In this document: one piece after another, positions 35,335-47,175 of the stretch | How positions within the stretch are numbered: position 1 is the first letter of the stretch | Layout: every line of letters begins with the position of its first letter | NCBI GenBank assembly: GCA_026225945.1 | Contig: JAMJFZ010002884.1 | Location: forward strand, 558,001 to 622,000 | Length of the DNA stretch: 64,000 bases | Origin: Cricetomys ansorgei | Taxonomy: Eukaryota > Chordata > Mammalia > Rodentia > Nesomyidae | Reading direction: 5' to 3' | Position numbers and translations under genes: made by a program | The notes under the pieces: generated by a model | Databases searched by the model: none | Told to the model about the DNA's origin: nothing | What the model saw: the letters and a program-made list of their open reading frames with translations, nothing else

Positions 35335-36226
35335 TAGTTGAATTTTTTGGCAATTTCAATCCCTTGTCCTAGTCCTGGAACTCTGGAGTGTTTCAGCCGC
35401 CACACAATCTAAAATGTTTCAGCCTCTGAGACTTACTGCTGACTGAGCCACTCTGACTAGCTCCCTCTCAACTCAGAGCTATACTGAACTCAACTGCCTA
35501 TGCTGGATGACTGATTCAACTCACTTGCTGTTCTGGAGCAAATTCTTCTCCAAACTGCTGTTTCAACTTACTTTCTGAGCTGGCTGACTTTTCTGTCTGA
35601 ACTCTTCTGACTCTGGCTGACTCTGGCCACATCCCATAACTTCTCTGACTGAACTGTTCTGCTCAGCTTTAAACTGATTCACTCTTCCTGTATGATACTA
35701 TCTTCTTCTGCCCAATTGCATCTGTATCTTTGCCTCAGACTACTCAGACTGTTCCTGTGCCTCTGCCTCTGTGTCTTATCCTCTGGCTGTACCTGTGTCT
35801 TTTCCTTCTGACTCTGTGAACTGAGAGCCTGCTTTTCTATCATGAGAGCTGGACATGTCTTCATCTTACTCATTCTGCCAACTCTTCATCTGATTTGTCA
35901 CTTTGCCTGGCCTTCACTCTGGCTCATCTCAGATATCACTTCCTGTATGACACTGACTCTTTTTGAGTTCTGTTTCTCCTGAGTGCTGGAATGAAAGGCT
36001 TGCACCACCACTACGTTCTGAATACTGGGATTAAAAGTGTGTGCTACATTCCTTCTACATTCCATCTGGGCCACATAAGCCTCTGAATATGATCTTTCAT
36101 ACAGACCCTCTAGATGTGACCCCTTCATATATACTCTAGGATTTAATCAATTCCTAGGGACTTTCAATGTCATCCTTTCCCAGAGCAGCCATATTGCTGG
36201 ATTAAATGATTAAATATTCCTCTACA
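35335..36226 (-). repeat. Rodent LTR-like repeat with CTGACT-rich tract (copy 3 of 3)
   Basis: GCTGACTGAGCCACTCTGAC (35442) and the degenerate CTGACT array to about 35690, CATCTGATTTGTCACTTTGCC (about 35887), GTATGACACTGACTC (35945) and CATTCCATCTGGGCCACA (36058) repeat the order of the copies at 4830-5738 and 28480-29108. It ends ATATTCCTCTACA at about 36226. Minus-strand frames 35679-35873 and 35898-36128 lie inside it. Confidence 0.55.
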
Positions 36227-36865
36227 GATATGGGGTTAGATATTTGGGGGGAATAAGATGAATTAAACAGTCATGGTTTGGATCAGCATGGTAAGAAGGG
36301 TAGAAATATATACCATATGGGTAAGGGTAAAAATATACACCATATAGATTTACTTACATGGTAGAAATGTTTAGGCTATCAGGAACAAGGGGAAAGGACT
36401 AAATGTCAATTTGAGAGGGTAAGGAATTAAAAATTGATGAGGAGCCATTTTATTCCTTACAATCTGAGATGCATACTTTTGGGAGAACATTTTGTAGAAC
36501 ATGGAAACAGAGAGAACCCTTTGTCCAGAAAACTAGTGTATAAATAGTGTTATGGAAAAAAGATTTATTTTAATTAGAAACTTATTATTCAAAAATATTT
36601 CCTGCTAGTTCTAATTCTTTATCAAATTAAGTCAAGAAGTGATATTATACAACATTAACAAATCAGACCTCCTTTATAGCATGCAATTATTTTATTCGAT
36701 TATTAGCATAATCTGAAAGTGATATATAAATTTTACTTCATTTACTTCTCTAAAAAATGTCCATACTAGATATAAAGTTCTTCATATCCAAAATCATTTT
36801 CCACACCTTATTTTCACATTCTAATTAAAGATTTAGAAAGTATAAAAGTATATTGTCTTCAGTTC
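36227..36865. other. Unassigned AT-rich sequence
   Basis: Nothing recognised. Confidence 0.5.
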
Positions 36866-36866
36866 A

Positions 36867-37035
36867 TATCCATGAAAGTATTTATATTCCTTTCTTGCAA
36901 AATTCAAGAATATGATTGTTTGAGGTTTCTTTACTGCCTATGAAGTAGTTAAGAACTATTTGAAATATGGGAGTATATTTAGTGGCACAGTCCTTACCTA
37001 GCCCTGGATTCTATCTCTAGCACAAAGAGAGAAAG
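36867..37035 (+). repeat. Local duplication copy A, ending in an ID-like SINE
   Basis: CATGAAAGTATTTATATTCC, TTTGAGGTTTCTTTACTGCC, TAGTTAAGAACTATTTGAAA, then an ID-like piece ACAGTCCTTACCTAGCCCTGGATTCTATCTC...AGCACAAAG. It aligns along its length with 38408-38586. The ID body is shortened. Confidence 0.65.
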
Positions 37036-37239
37036 AAAAAGGGAACACTTAGGATTTCATTAGCACTGCATTTCCACTCTTTGTTTACATTGATTAAATA
37101 TGCTGGAGACATAACAGAGAACAACAGAAATATCACAAAAGATTCCAGTGCTTAAACATGAGTTTCTTACAGGTTTTCTTGTTCTGAACTTAAAATTAAC
37201 ATCTATAACAAAGGCATTAAGAGAATAACAGCTTTGGAC
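37036..37239. other. Unassigned sequence
   Basis: Nothing recognised. Confidence 0.5.
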
Positions 37240-37578
37240 AAACAAAATTCAAGCGTTGAGGGGGGAAGGTGTCATATGGCCCTGCCCTTCACTAAGGAGC
37301 TATTGGCATTTGGTAACTTCTGGAAAAGGATGAATCAGTTTCTTTAATGATGTGACCTTTGACTTACTGACCATACTCCAGGATAGGACCCATACCCAAC
37401 TGTTATTGTTCAATACAAATTGGACTCAGTGGGTTTAATAGAGACAAAGAAAGAACATGAAATTTGGTGGTTGGGGAAATGGTAGTGGATCTGGGGGAAG
37501 AATGGAGAGGAGGATGCATATGATTAAAATACATTGTATGAACATTTCAAGGAAATAATAAAATATTATTTGAAAATG
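37240..37578 (+). repeat. Lx-type L1 3' UTR, sense
   Basis: TCATATGGCCCTGCCCTTCA (37273), AAGGAGCTATTGGCATTTGG (37294), AGTTTCTTTAATGATGTGACC (about 37338), GGACTCAGTGGGTTTAATAG (37423), ATACATTGTATGAACATTTC (37530) and AATAATAAAATATTA. This is the L1 3' terminus; the complement of the same order is seen at 6314-6700. Confidence 0.78.
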
Positions 37579-38187
37579 GATTTCAGAATAAAGTACACTC
37601 AAAGGAAACTCATTAGCCTTGTTAATGTCAAATACACCGAGAAAGAGTAGTTTCTGTCTCTGTCATTTTCTCTTGAAGAGCTAAGAATGAACTTAGAACT
37701 TGACTGCACATGTTAGGAAAAATGTATCCACTAAGTTCCCCTACATCCCTAAGCTCTGGATACTCTTCTGGTGGTTTAATAATTTGATTATTCCTCAAGT
37801 TTCTTGATAAGCAACAAACTTTCTCAAATTCTTCCTCAATTTGTTGAAAACACACAGCTGATCTGGACTGTATTTGCCATCCCTTCTTTTTGTATTATCA
37901 TTTTGAAGATTCCAAAATTCTTTTAGAATAGATAAAATTTAATTTGAAATGAAGCTTTTCCAGCTTCACCATCTATAAAAGATTAAAGGATAAAAAGTAG
38001 ATTTCTATTGATTTTCCTTCTTCTTTCCTCTTTATGTTAGCTGTGTTTTTTTTTCCTTCATTCTATTTGGTTGAACTAGAAAACACATTATGCTGTCTCA
38101 TTGGATATAGACAAAAATGTGATCCACATCTGTCCAGTCATTGATTATTACTTTCCAAGTCATAGTAGTTCATCATGAGATGGACAA
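37579..38187. other. Unassigned sequence
   Basis: The minus-strand frame 37628-37855 has no domain. No repeat recognised. Confidence 0.45.
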
Positions 38188-38220
38188 TAGATGATAGATA
38201 GACAGACAGACAGTCAGATA
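38188..38220. repeat. Short (GATA)n(GACA)n tract
   Basis: GATGATAGATAGACAGACAGACAG. Confidence 0.8.
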
Positions 38221-38239
38221 ATGAAATATCCTCTAGAAA

Positions 38240-38340
38240 GTAAATACCATGAACACATTATTGCCCTGCTCACCACTATATTTCAAGGATCTGTGACAGT
38301 TACCAGCATGTAAATCATACTAAGTAAACATTAGAGGGTT
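38240..38340 (+). repeat. Possible L2 LINE 3' end
   Basis: TAAATACCATGAACACATTATTGCCCTG and ACAGTTACCAGCATGTAAATC...TAAGTAAACATTAG resemble the L2 3' end (AAGCTCCATGAGGGCAGGGAC ... AACAGTGCCTGGCACATAGTAGG). Confidence 0.45.
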
Positions 38341-38407
38341 AGTTAATAAATAAGCTACAAGTATCTGACTGTTTCCAGAGTCAGTGAGCAATCTAGTCTT
38401 TAAATAA

Positions 38408-38586
38408 TACCCATGAAAGTATTTAGATTCTTTTCTTACAAAATTTAATGATACAATGGTTTGAAGTTTCTTTACTGACCATAAAATAGTTAAGAACCAT
38501 CTGAAAGCTGTGTACGTAGTTTAGGCATAGAATTCTAGCCTAGCATATGTGTGACCCTGGATTCCATCCCTAGCACAAAAAAAGTA
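38408..38586 (+). repeat. Local duplication copy B, ending in an ID SINE
   Basis: CATGAAAGTATTTAGATTCT, TTTGAAGTTTCTTTACTGAC, TAGTTAAGAACCATCTGAAA, then an ID piece TCTAGCCTAGCATATGTGTGACCCTGG, ATTCCATCCCTAGCAC and AAAAAAAG. It aligns with 36867-37035, about 1.54 kb upstream. Confidence 0.7.
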
Positions 38587-39059
38587 TGAAGGTGGGTATG
38601 TTGTACATTATAGGGACTTTTAAGTAGTGGACTTAATCACAATAATCATTCAAAAGTTGGTTAAGAAGTGCGTGGAATATAATAATCAGTATCTCCTTAA
38701 ACTATAGACAAGGCTATATGGAATTTTGCCTCCTTCTTAGTTTATATTTGTAGATACATATATCTATGTAGATATAGATATATGTAGATACATATAAGTT
38801 ATATATAATATAATATAATTTGTAGATTACATAGAACTTTTAACTTGAGAATTTCTTTCATTATATCATAGTATCTATAGAGAAAGACACGCATTTCCCA
38901 CTAACTTCTCAGTCTCAGGTTGTTAACAACATTTACAAAAAGAAACAAAGAAATAAATCCAGTGCAACAGCAACAATAACAATAACAAAATCTTGGCACT
39001 TACTTAATTCTATGAATTCTTATGTTAGTTTGTATTGAGTAGACATTGACTTGGAGTAG
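38587..39059. other. Unassigned sequence with a TA-rich tract
   Basis: A TATATG/GATATAG tract sits at about 38755-38822. Otherwise nothing is recognised. Confidence 0.5.
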
Positions 39060-39488
39060 TTAGATAGATTTTACTGTATCATGAGTGTCTGAAGTACCAC
39101 TAAAACATATACAAAAAAGCTACACCTACAAAAGCTCACCAACATGACTGCACAAATATGAGCTTAACAAGAACAACAATAGGCTTACCAAAGAGGACAG
39201 GGCAAAGCCCAGAGGTCTCAATCCTACACAAAGAACTGCAGGCAACTACAGAATGATGAAAGTGGGAGAAATAGTCTTACCTGGAGAGAAAAGTATGCCA
39301 AGTGGTTATTCAATGCCAAATGGCTAGCTCTGGAAGCATATATAAAATTTTATAGCAGGCAACAAAAATTAATGAAAAAAAGATGTCATGAATTTGAAAG
39401 AAAGAAAAAAAAGTGGATTAGAAGAGAGGAAAGGGAAGGGAGAAATATTGTAACTACATTATAATCTCAAAAATAAATAAATAAAAGT
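39060..39488 (+). repeat. Lx-type L1 3' UTR, sense, with A-rich tail
   Basis: AAGCTCACCAACATGACTGC (39131), TATGAGCTTAACAAGAACAAC (39157), GCCCAGAGGTCTCAATCCTA (39207), ACACAAAGAACTGCAGGCAA (39226), AGAAATAGTCTTACCTGG (39268), CAAGTGGTTATTCAATGCC (39299) and ATTATAATCTCAAAAATAAATAAAT. This is the complement of the order seen at 25340-26365. Confidence 0.78.
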
Positions 39489-40167
39489 TTACAAGATGTA
39501 ACATAATATGGTTTAATTTTTTTTTTTTTTGGTAACTGTGTGGATAAAGGGCTTACTAAGAGACAAGGACTGAAGGTAGGGATTAATTTACAGAGTTTGT
39601 TCCAGATGAAAACTAAACTAGAACAGTGACTACAGGAAGCAGAGAAGGATGTAGACTACAAATCCATACACTGTATTCAGAACAGGTGAGTGTTCTGAAT
39701 AATTAATCTGGTGGGGATAACAAAGTAGGAGGAACCAGATGATCTATAGAATTCTGTTTTGTACAATGTGAAATAAAATAATCCACAGAATATAGGAAGA
39801 AATGCAGTGTAGTTGCTTCTTGGTTTTTTGATGTACGTTGCTTTCTTAGCAATGCTGCTTAACTGTGTCAGCTTCCTTTTAGTTCTAAATTTCGTTTTAA
39901 TATCCTGACCTCTTAACTAGTTTCCCTGGAACTATGGTACAGCTTTACTCCCCTGGCCTCTTTGATCTATGTCTACTTATATATCATTTGGACAATATAC
40001 AAAATACAGCAGTTGAATTAAATCAAAAATGGATATTAAATTGAACAACAATGAAATAAAATAACATTAAATTATTATTATTTGCTGATTTTTCCACTGG
40101 TAAATATTGTAATGGGCTCTGTAGACACAGAACAAACAAACAAAAACTTTAAAAAGTCTGGTAGCAT
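39489..40167. other. Unassigned AT-rich sequence
   Basis: Nothing recognised. Confidence 0.5.
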
Positions 40168-40402
40168 GAAGAAAGTGTTAAGTTTTGAAGTCAGAACTAG
40201 ATAGACTATATCGCTCCTTCCACTATGACCTAAGTTTGTGACTTTGGACTAGTTCTTTGTTATATAGAGCTTTGTTTATCTTACATCTGTATAATGAAGA
40301 CTCTTAAATAACACAGTCATCATTCAGGTATCTCCTTAAGGGAAATAACTTAGCGTACTAGTTGACATATTGTAAGTACATGATAAATGTTAGCTACTGT
40401 GG
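40168..40402 (+). repeat. MIR SINE, nearly complete
   Basis: TTTTGAAGTCAGAACTAGAT, CTTCCACTATGACCTAAGTTTGTGACTTTGGAC, TCTGTATAATGAAGAC and GTACATGATAAATGTTAGCTACTG follow the full MIR order from the body through the CORE to the 3' end. Confidence 0.78.
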
Positions 40403-41635
40403 AAACAAAATCATAATGGTGCTCTTTACAAGCATACAGAGCATTATAGATTTTTTAACCTGAGTCACTTACACTTTTTATTATCTATTCAGGGAATAAA
40501 ATCACATGCTATTCTTCTCTTAGAGAGGGAAAATTGTTCTATATTTTAGAATGTTTCTTCAAAACTCCAAATAATCATTTAAAGTTTCATAAGACATGAT
40601 GAAATTTAAAAAGCAGACCCTTTTAAAGTAATAAAAATGATTTATTATAAATAATCAATGAAAGTATGCTATATGGCTATTATATAATACTATAGTTATG
40701 AGAGGTCTCTGAAACACATAATGTAATAGAAACTTACTACAATGAGAGATTTTAAATTATTGAGTCACAATGAACTCATAGTGTTTTAATAAAGCTAGTA
40801 ACCAAGTATAGTATTGAATTTTGTCAGAATCTTTGTCATTTTATGATATCTTTACTAATGTTCTATTATAAATTCAGAATTGGGTGTAATCTAACTGATT
40901 GCTATAGTCTCATCATTTAATTGGCTACATATATTTTTGTATAGCTAATAAACCACATTGTTCCTCATCTCAATATTTGTGCTACAATAAGAGAATACTT
41001 GAAAAATAACAGCCCACATTTAAAATATTATTTGCTGTCACAAAAATCAGAAGGACTAAATTTTGAATGAAGTATGTGTTTGATAAAGTTTTAATTTAAA
41101 GAATTAAAAAGAAATCTTTGGACTTTGCTTTTTTTAAATTCAATGAGTGGGATTTTGCATGGTCAAATTTGTATATTGCATGCAAACCTGGGTAAACTGC
41201 AGAATAGCAAATGCCAGGAAGGCAGATGGCAGTGACTTTTGTGTGGGTTTGTCCAAGTGATGCTTTTCAACATTCAGCAATAGAGTCTTTGACCATCCAC
41301 TGGGAAGGCCAGCACTTGGCAGAGCTATTATACTGTTGGCAAACTCTTTCTTTGTTGTCTATTATTCCTGGTTTTGTACCCTTTCCCAGACTTCCAGCTG
41401 CCTTGCCATTTATTGACAATCAGCAGTTCTGGTTTCACTGCTGTCCCCAAACCTTTTCAGCTTAGAATAATTCTCAAAAAATAATCTTTCATTGTCCACA
41501 AAGGTTATTTTTATTTCTAAAATGTATACCTCTACTGATGTATATTCAGTATACAATAAAATGTATATTCTCTACTGAAAACAAATATAACTTTGTACTT
41601 AGTTTTATTCTTGGGTAATTTCTACACGCTAGATG
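40403..41635. other. Unassigned sequence
   Basis: 41205-41465 is less AT-rich than its surroundings and holds an 84-codon plus-strand frame (41211-41465) with no recognisable domain. Kept as unassigned. Confidence 0.45.
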
Positions 41636-41772
41636 CATATATACACAAATCTATATCTATCTCTGTAGATACAGAGATGGATATAGATATACAGATATAT
41701 AGATATATAGATATATAAATACATCTATACAGATATAGATAGACAGAGATTTAGATAATAGATATAATATAC
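41636..41772. repeat. Imperfect (GATA/TATC)n tract
   Basis: TCTATATCTATCTC followed by repeated AGATATATAGATATATAG and GATAGACAGAG words, with both strand orientations of GATA close together. Confidence 0.9.
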
Positions 41773-42339
41773 CTTCAATAGGCAATTTAAGATTCTATGT
41801 CTAAAACTGACACTATTCTTCTTCCCATGTTCTCACAATAATTACTCAATATTGAGGCTTTGTCCACTCATATATAGCCCTGAAATTGAACTTTCCTTGA
41901 CTGTAATGTAGATGAAAGGGAAGGAAATCATGGTACTATTATAATAATTGCAAGAAGCGAATGTCAGGTAAACAGTTTAATGTTTTATAAAGTCATGGTA
42001 AAATTTATAGGTCAAGATAAAATTGGGCGTGACTATGCTTACCTTTCCAAGAGGTAGATGTAGGGTGCAAAATGATAACAACTTATAAAAAGGAGTTTCA
42101 AGTTAGGTAGAAAGAAAAATGTAGCAAATATTTCATCTCTTCTTTTTTTATTGTGATGGAGATGAAAGGCAGGAGGATGGGTGTTCACATGTTTGTGGAA
42201 TCATTCTTCCCTCTGGAAGGGGAGACTGAGAAAATGAGAAGAAGAGGAAGTTTCTGCCTCTCTGAAAACTCTGAAAATGAATATGAAATATGAAAACTGT
42301 GAATATTAACAGTTCTGTAGCTTTCCCAGACCACCCCTG
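41773..42339. other. Unassigned sequence
   Basis: Nothing recognised. Confidence 0.5.
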
Positions 42340-42770
42340 ATTATACAGAATATGGAAATTAGAGCATGATCTTCATGGGAATGTTAAACGATACTGTCAC
42401 TATGGAAATGAACATGAATACCACATGATGCAACAATTCCGGTTCTACAACTGACGTAATTGAATACAGGGTCTCAAACATATCTATTCATCCGCATCAT
42501 AGCAAAATTATTTGTAATGCAATGTAAAAAAAGCAAAGTCAACCCCATGTTCATTGACAGATGAATGAGTAAGCAAAATTTGTATGTACATATAATGAAG
42601 AATTATTCATTCTTCAAATGGAATGAAATTCTTATTGTTATATAACATGGATGAGTTTTCACTATTTTGTGGTTCAAACCTTGTATTAGAAAAAGAATAA
42701 ATAGTGCATGATGAATTTTGCTAGAGGAATGGAGATTTCATGGAAAAAAGATGTAGAATAGTGATGTTGT
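42340..42770 (+). repeat. Ancient L1M ORF2 3' end, sense
   Basis: CAACAATTCCGGTTCTACAA (42431), ACAGGGTCTCAAACATATCT (42466), CATTGACAGATGAATGAGTAA (42553), AGAATTATTCATTCTTCAAATGG (about 42600), ATAACATGGATGAG (42642). This is the conserved C-terminal coding end of L1M ORF2, with stops. Confidence 0.75.
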
Positions 42771-42799
42771 TATCAGACTTGGTGGTTACAATGTGTGGC

Positions 42800-43250
42800 T
42801 CAAGTCAAATCCATCCATTCATCTTCAATAACCCAATTGGAAGAGACAAATTAATAGTAGAAATCAGAAAATGGAGCTTTATTCAATGCACCCATATTGG
42901 GGAAAGAGGCAAAAATGTCCAGCAAACCTCTCAAGTCCATTCTGAAGGCCTTGAAGTGAGATCAACCTTTAAACAGAGGGTCAAGGTTATACACGTATTA
43001 CCAGTTCAGTAAAGGTAGAGTCCTTCCGTCTATGGCCTCATCCTCATCCTGTAAGGTGGTCTTAAAAGTTGTTAGAACTGCATGAAATCATTTTCAGGGA
43101 GAAGAGTTCCTCCCATGATTGGTGTCTCTCTTCGTCCCAGCATGAGCTTCTTGGGGGAAATTTCAATTCCTTTGTGTCTGTTGTTTCAGTGCTTTGATAG
43201 ATTTTAGACAATAGTGTCTCTTTAGGATACTTTCATTTCTGGAGAGCCAG
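42800..43250 (-). repeat. Possible LTR fragment, antisense
   Basis: On the minus strand GCATTGAATAAAGCTCC (about 42875) gives a polyadenylation-like signal in moderately GC-rich sequence. No terminal repeats, duplication or family match seen. The 90-codon frame 42740-43012 is not supported as a gene. Confidence 0.25.
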
Positions 43251-43799
43251 TTAAAGAATCACAGATTGGCCCAAGAGAAACTTCTGTACTCTTTCATTCT
43301 CTATGTCAGCTGTCATGCAGACATCCTACCTAAGCTTGCTACACTTATTATTGGAATATATGAGTCATAATTTCTAGGAATTGTGTGGAGAGAGAGAGAT
43401 TGGAGGTTCCTAAATTCATTCTATCAAAAAATTCTAGTGTCAAAGGCATTTCATTTAGAATTTACAGAAGTAAAATCATCCACAGATTGAAAGGAAAAAA
43501 GAAGAGTCTACTCCTATAAGCCATGGTGAAATATTAGGACTAGTAAAGGAAATGGGAAGCAGGTAAGAATATGCATCTCTGGCTCTTCTTCATGGAATGA
43601 CATCTCCAAAAGAAGTAGTAGTTAAGATGATTCAGGCAAATTCTACATGGCCAAGGCAATTCTGTTTTATCTGTTCTTGAGGATTTAGAATCATTTGGAA
43701 GGTGAATCCTTAGAAACTGTTCTATTATTACAGCCATCCTAAACTCACCTGAGCTGTGAAAATAATTAGGAATTACCAGTTCCTAAGTCCACACTGAAA
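43251..43799. other. Unassigned sequence
   Basis: The minus-strand frame 43540-43737 has no domain. Confidence 0.45.
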
Positions 43800-43804
43800 A
43801 CCCA

Positions 43805-43925
43805 GATCTCTACATGTTGAGGCTGGAGACCTGCCATGAATTATTTCATGGTCAACCTGGGCTACATTCTCATTCTAGGACAGCCTAGTTTACAGGGTAA
43901 GATTTGCTACCAGAGAGAAGAAAGA
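43805..43925 (+). repeat. B1 SINE, 3' two-thirds
   Basis: GTTGAGGCTGGAGACCTGCC, TCAACCTGGGCTACATTC and TCTAGGACAGCCTAGTTTACAG are the B1 body (GTTCGAGGCCAGCCTGG...CCAGGACAGCCAGGGCTACA). Confidence 0.6.
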
Positions 43926-44634
43926 AGAGATAGAGGTTAGAGATAGATAGAGCTGGAGATGGAGATATGGAGAGAGGGGGGCAAATATCTCTATTTGGGA
44001 GATGAAAAGGTAGCATAACAATTAAGAACATTTGATTAGCTTGCAAAGGACCTTGGTTGTAGTGAGATATTTGAATTGGATATGTTACAGTTATATACTT
44101 TGACTTTATGGAATGATGCTCCTGTGGGCGTGCTTTCTGTTCTGTAAGGGAGAAGGGCACTTAATACATTGTAGCTTGCCTCACTCTGTAAAAGATTTAT
44201 TTCCTGCACCTGTTCACACCTCTGTGCTAAAAACAATAGATGTAGCCACCTAAGATCTCCACATAAACAGATCATTTGTCTATTTTAATGCAAATGAGGG
44301 ATCCATATGGCTCTTACAGGTGACGCAGCTGGAAACCAGAGAAAGACACTGTTTTTTCTTAGCTTGGACACCCACTGGGACAGGCAACAAGTCTGCTGGC
44401 AGAACTTGTTGGGTGGGAGGTTCTATTTCTTTGGGGAAATAAGGCCTTTGTGGAGGTAGGAGGGAGTTTTTGAATGAATAAAGGACCTAGAGGTATAGGC
44501 AGAGAGAAATCATGTGAGGTGAAGTCTTTGCTTAAGCCATCCAGATACAATATGCATCTCTGAGAGTTGTGCCTGCTTTTTACTGAAACCATCACAGATA
44601 TTAATATTCCCTTTATACTTGGTTGGGTGCCCAG
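43926..44634. other. Unassigned sequence
   Basis: Three minus-strand frames overlap here and beyond (43885-44160, 44036-44275, 44359-44808). The longest, 149 codons, runs into a SINE and has no domain. No gene called. Confidence 0.4.
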
Positions 44635-44785
44635 AAACATCAGGCAGCTCCCAACCATGTGAAACTCCAGAAGATCTGATACCCTCTTCTGGGATCTGCA
44701 GATACCTAAAAGAACACAGTTTACATACAGACAAGCAGGTATACACATAGTCATAAAAATAAATTTAAATCTTTTTTTAAAGAAT
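44635..44785 (+). repeat. B2/B3-type SINE, 3' part
   Basis: CAGGCAGCTCCCAACCATGTG, GATCTGATACCCTCTTCTGGG, ACAGACAAGCAGGTATACAC and ATAAAAATAAATTTAAATC is the 3' half of a B2/B3 element with its tail. Confidence 0.65.
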
Positions 44786-46639
44786 AAGAAAATAATAAGA
44801 GAAGTCACTGATTACTGTGAAGAGATGTAGTGTATATCCAAGGACTATTGCCTGTGAGAATTTTGGAAGAAATAGAACAGTCCTGAATCCCACAGCCTCA
44901 TGATTCTATTCTTGAGCCCTTGCTATGACATTGTTCTAATCACTTATTTATTCATACACATTGATATGCAATGACACTTCTTTAAATTAGCAACAAAGTT
45001 CTTATTTCAAAGTCTGAAACCTTATCAAACTTGGTCTCAAATATCATGAGAAAACAACAGACTCAAAAGTGTATTAGAGGAATACTGTATACTTTATTTC
45101 AACATCAGAGTGACAGAGGTCATAGAAATAAAGCTTACTGTATATGCCTGATGATTTGATACTTTATTGTAGTTCAGTAACTCATTCACTTACCTATTTT
45201 GCTGAATAATTTTAAGAACTCTGGCTTTTGTATCTCAGTTTCAAATGGTAACCATGTCATTAAAGTTAAGTTTAAATCCTTCAGTTGGCTGACTTCTTAT
45301 TTTGACTCAGAGTGATTTCCCACTAAGGAGAGTCCCATTTTGTGTATAGCCTTGTCTATGTACTGTTAGGTGACAGCATACTCCAATATTTTAATGCCAA
45401 ATTGTATTTCTTCTGTCTTTGGAAGGGAGTACACTTGCAGGTAGCTTTATGGATAAACGTATTTTTTTTAAAAGAGATTTAATATCACGGATCACTTGCT
45501 TCAGTTGTTAGAGTAGTATAGACATTTCTTAAATAGCATTCTACACAATCACTTCCTTTAATATCAATTACAGAATAATTTTGGAAGCATGCCAGGGCTA
45601 TTTCTCATTCTTATAACCCTGCTAGAATATTGAAACTATGAAGTTAAAAAAATCTCTTCCCATATCAAAAAATGTTTCTACCTCCCTAGGTAGTCATGAG
45701 TAATCACTCTTTATATGAACTAGTATTCTTTTCCTCACTGATTGTTTACTATACAGCTGTTACACTTGTTTTCCAATTTTAGCACTGTGATTATGTTCCA
45801 TTACATATATGTCCCTTGCTTTTAGAAAACCAATGACGTTTACTCCATTAGATATCACTCTGATGTGAATCCAAAATTATTCCAGTTAACATCTGTATGG
45901 TATTTTATAAATCATTTTTCTCTTCCAAATATGGCATGCATGCATTCAATTTCATAATCTCTATTATCTATTACGCAAAATAAATTGGTTGAAACATGTT
46001 GATGCTTTTATAGTCTTCTGTGATTTTTGTTTTGATTTAGATTGTATGGTATCATCATCCTTAATTGAATTGTAACTTGTTAGTTGATGCTAATTCCTTG
46101 GAACTAGATTTGTGTTTGTATTGTTTCCAAGTAGTGTTTTAAACAATCAAAATCGCTTCTATTTCATTCTTCTGTGTTTTCTGATAACTTCTTCTTGACC
46201 ACAGTTTTCATGCGTGTTTTTCATATGTAAGTGCCTAAATAGCTACCACATATATTTTTATATCTCGATGTAGAGACATATCTTAATCCCTCTTTCCCAC
46301 AATGCTGAGAATACAGACAACATTTAAGAGACATAAAGAGGAATTACACTAAGTCATGCAATTTGATTTGACAGTGAAGTCAAAGCAGTATCTGTTTCAT
46401 TTAAAGTAGCCGTATTTCTCCTTCTTTCTCCTGAGCTTTCTGTTAACATGTATGTTCGAATGCCAGTATTTACTCGATCCAATATTTGCTTTGGGGACAT
46501 GGCTCAAGGTATTATGCTAACTTATTCACTGGAGGGAGGAATAGGTTCTCTATGTGCATATCATGAGTGATTTATTATAATTTCGATGGTAATAGTCATT
46601 GTGATAATGAACGCTTTTCTAAACCAGCACCATCCTATC
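44786..46639. other. Unassigned AT-rich sequence
   Basis: About 1.85 kb with no repeat or exon recognised; probably single-copy or strongly decayed sequence. Confidence 0.45.
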
Positions 46640-46735
46640 TATGCCATGCCAATTATGTGCTAAGAACCTTGTATATCATTAATCTAGTAGGTTATAAGAA
46701 AGTTATTATATCACCATAAACATCAACATTTACTG
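46640..46735 (-). repeat. MIR fragment, antisense
   Basis: CAATTATGTGCTAAGAACCTTGTATATCATTAATC parallels the MIR complement (TATGTGCCAGGCACTGTGCTAAGCGCTTTACATGCATTATCTCATTTAATC). Confidence 0.5.
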
Positions 46736-46739
46736 ATGC

Positions 46740-47175
46740 CAAGTGTGTTAGATAGTTTGTCAACTTGACACAAGATCAAGTCATTTGAAAAGAGAGAACC
46801 TCAATTAAGAAAATGCCTCCATATGATTGGGCTGCTGTCAAGATGTAGGGCATTTTCTTAATTAGTGATTGACCTGGGAGGGCCCAGCACATTATGGGTG
46901 GCTGCATCCCTGAGCTGGTGGTCCTGGGTGCTGTAAGAGAGAAGGCTGAGCAAGCCATGGGGAGCAAGCCAGTAAGCAGCACCCCTCCATGGCCGCTGCT
47001 TCAGATCCTGCCTCCAGGTTCCTGCCCTGTTTGAGGTCCTATCCTGATTTCCTCTGATGAAGAACAGGGTGATGAATGGTGTTGTGGAAGTGTAATCTGA
47101 TTAAACTCTTTCCTTCCCAAGTTGATTTGGTCATGATGGTTCACTGTAGTAATAGAAACCCTAAATAAGAGTAAG
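46740..47175 (+). repeat. Common rodent interspersed repeat, nearly complete
   Basis: TTTGTCAACTTGACACAAGA (46757), AACCTCAATTAAGAAAATGCC (46797), GACCTGGGAGGGCCCAGCAC (46871), GCCATGGGGAGCAAGCCAG (46954), CTGCCTCCAGGTTCCTGCC (47009), AAACTCTTTCCTTCCCAAG (47103) and AATAGAAACCCTAAATAAGA. It is the sense counterpart of 19425-19830. The minus-strand frame 46776-46982 is incidental. The RMER/LTR-type classification is unverified. Confidence 0.75.

Noticed and set aside
38188..38220. GATA/GACA tract as a sex-chromosome satellite marker
   Set aside because: Far too short; such small tracts occur throughout rodent genomes.
36966..38586. tRNA genes at the two ID-like segments
   Set aside because: They are tRNA-derived SINEs with A-rich 3' ends and damaged internal boxes. 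No cloverleaf can be formed with confidence.
44359..44808. 149-codon minus-strand frame
   Set aside because: Its start region lies within a B2/B3 SINE and its tail in unassigned sequence. No recognisable domain.
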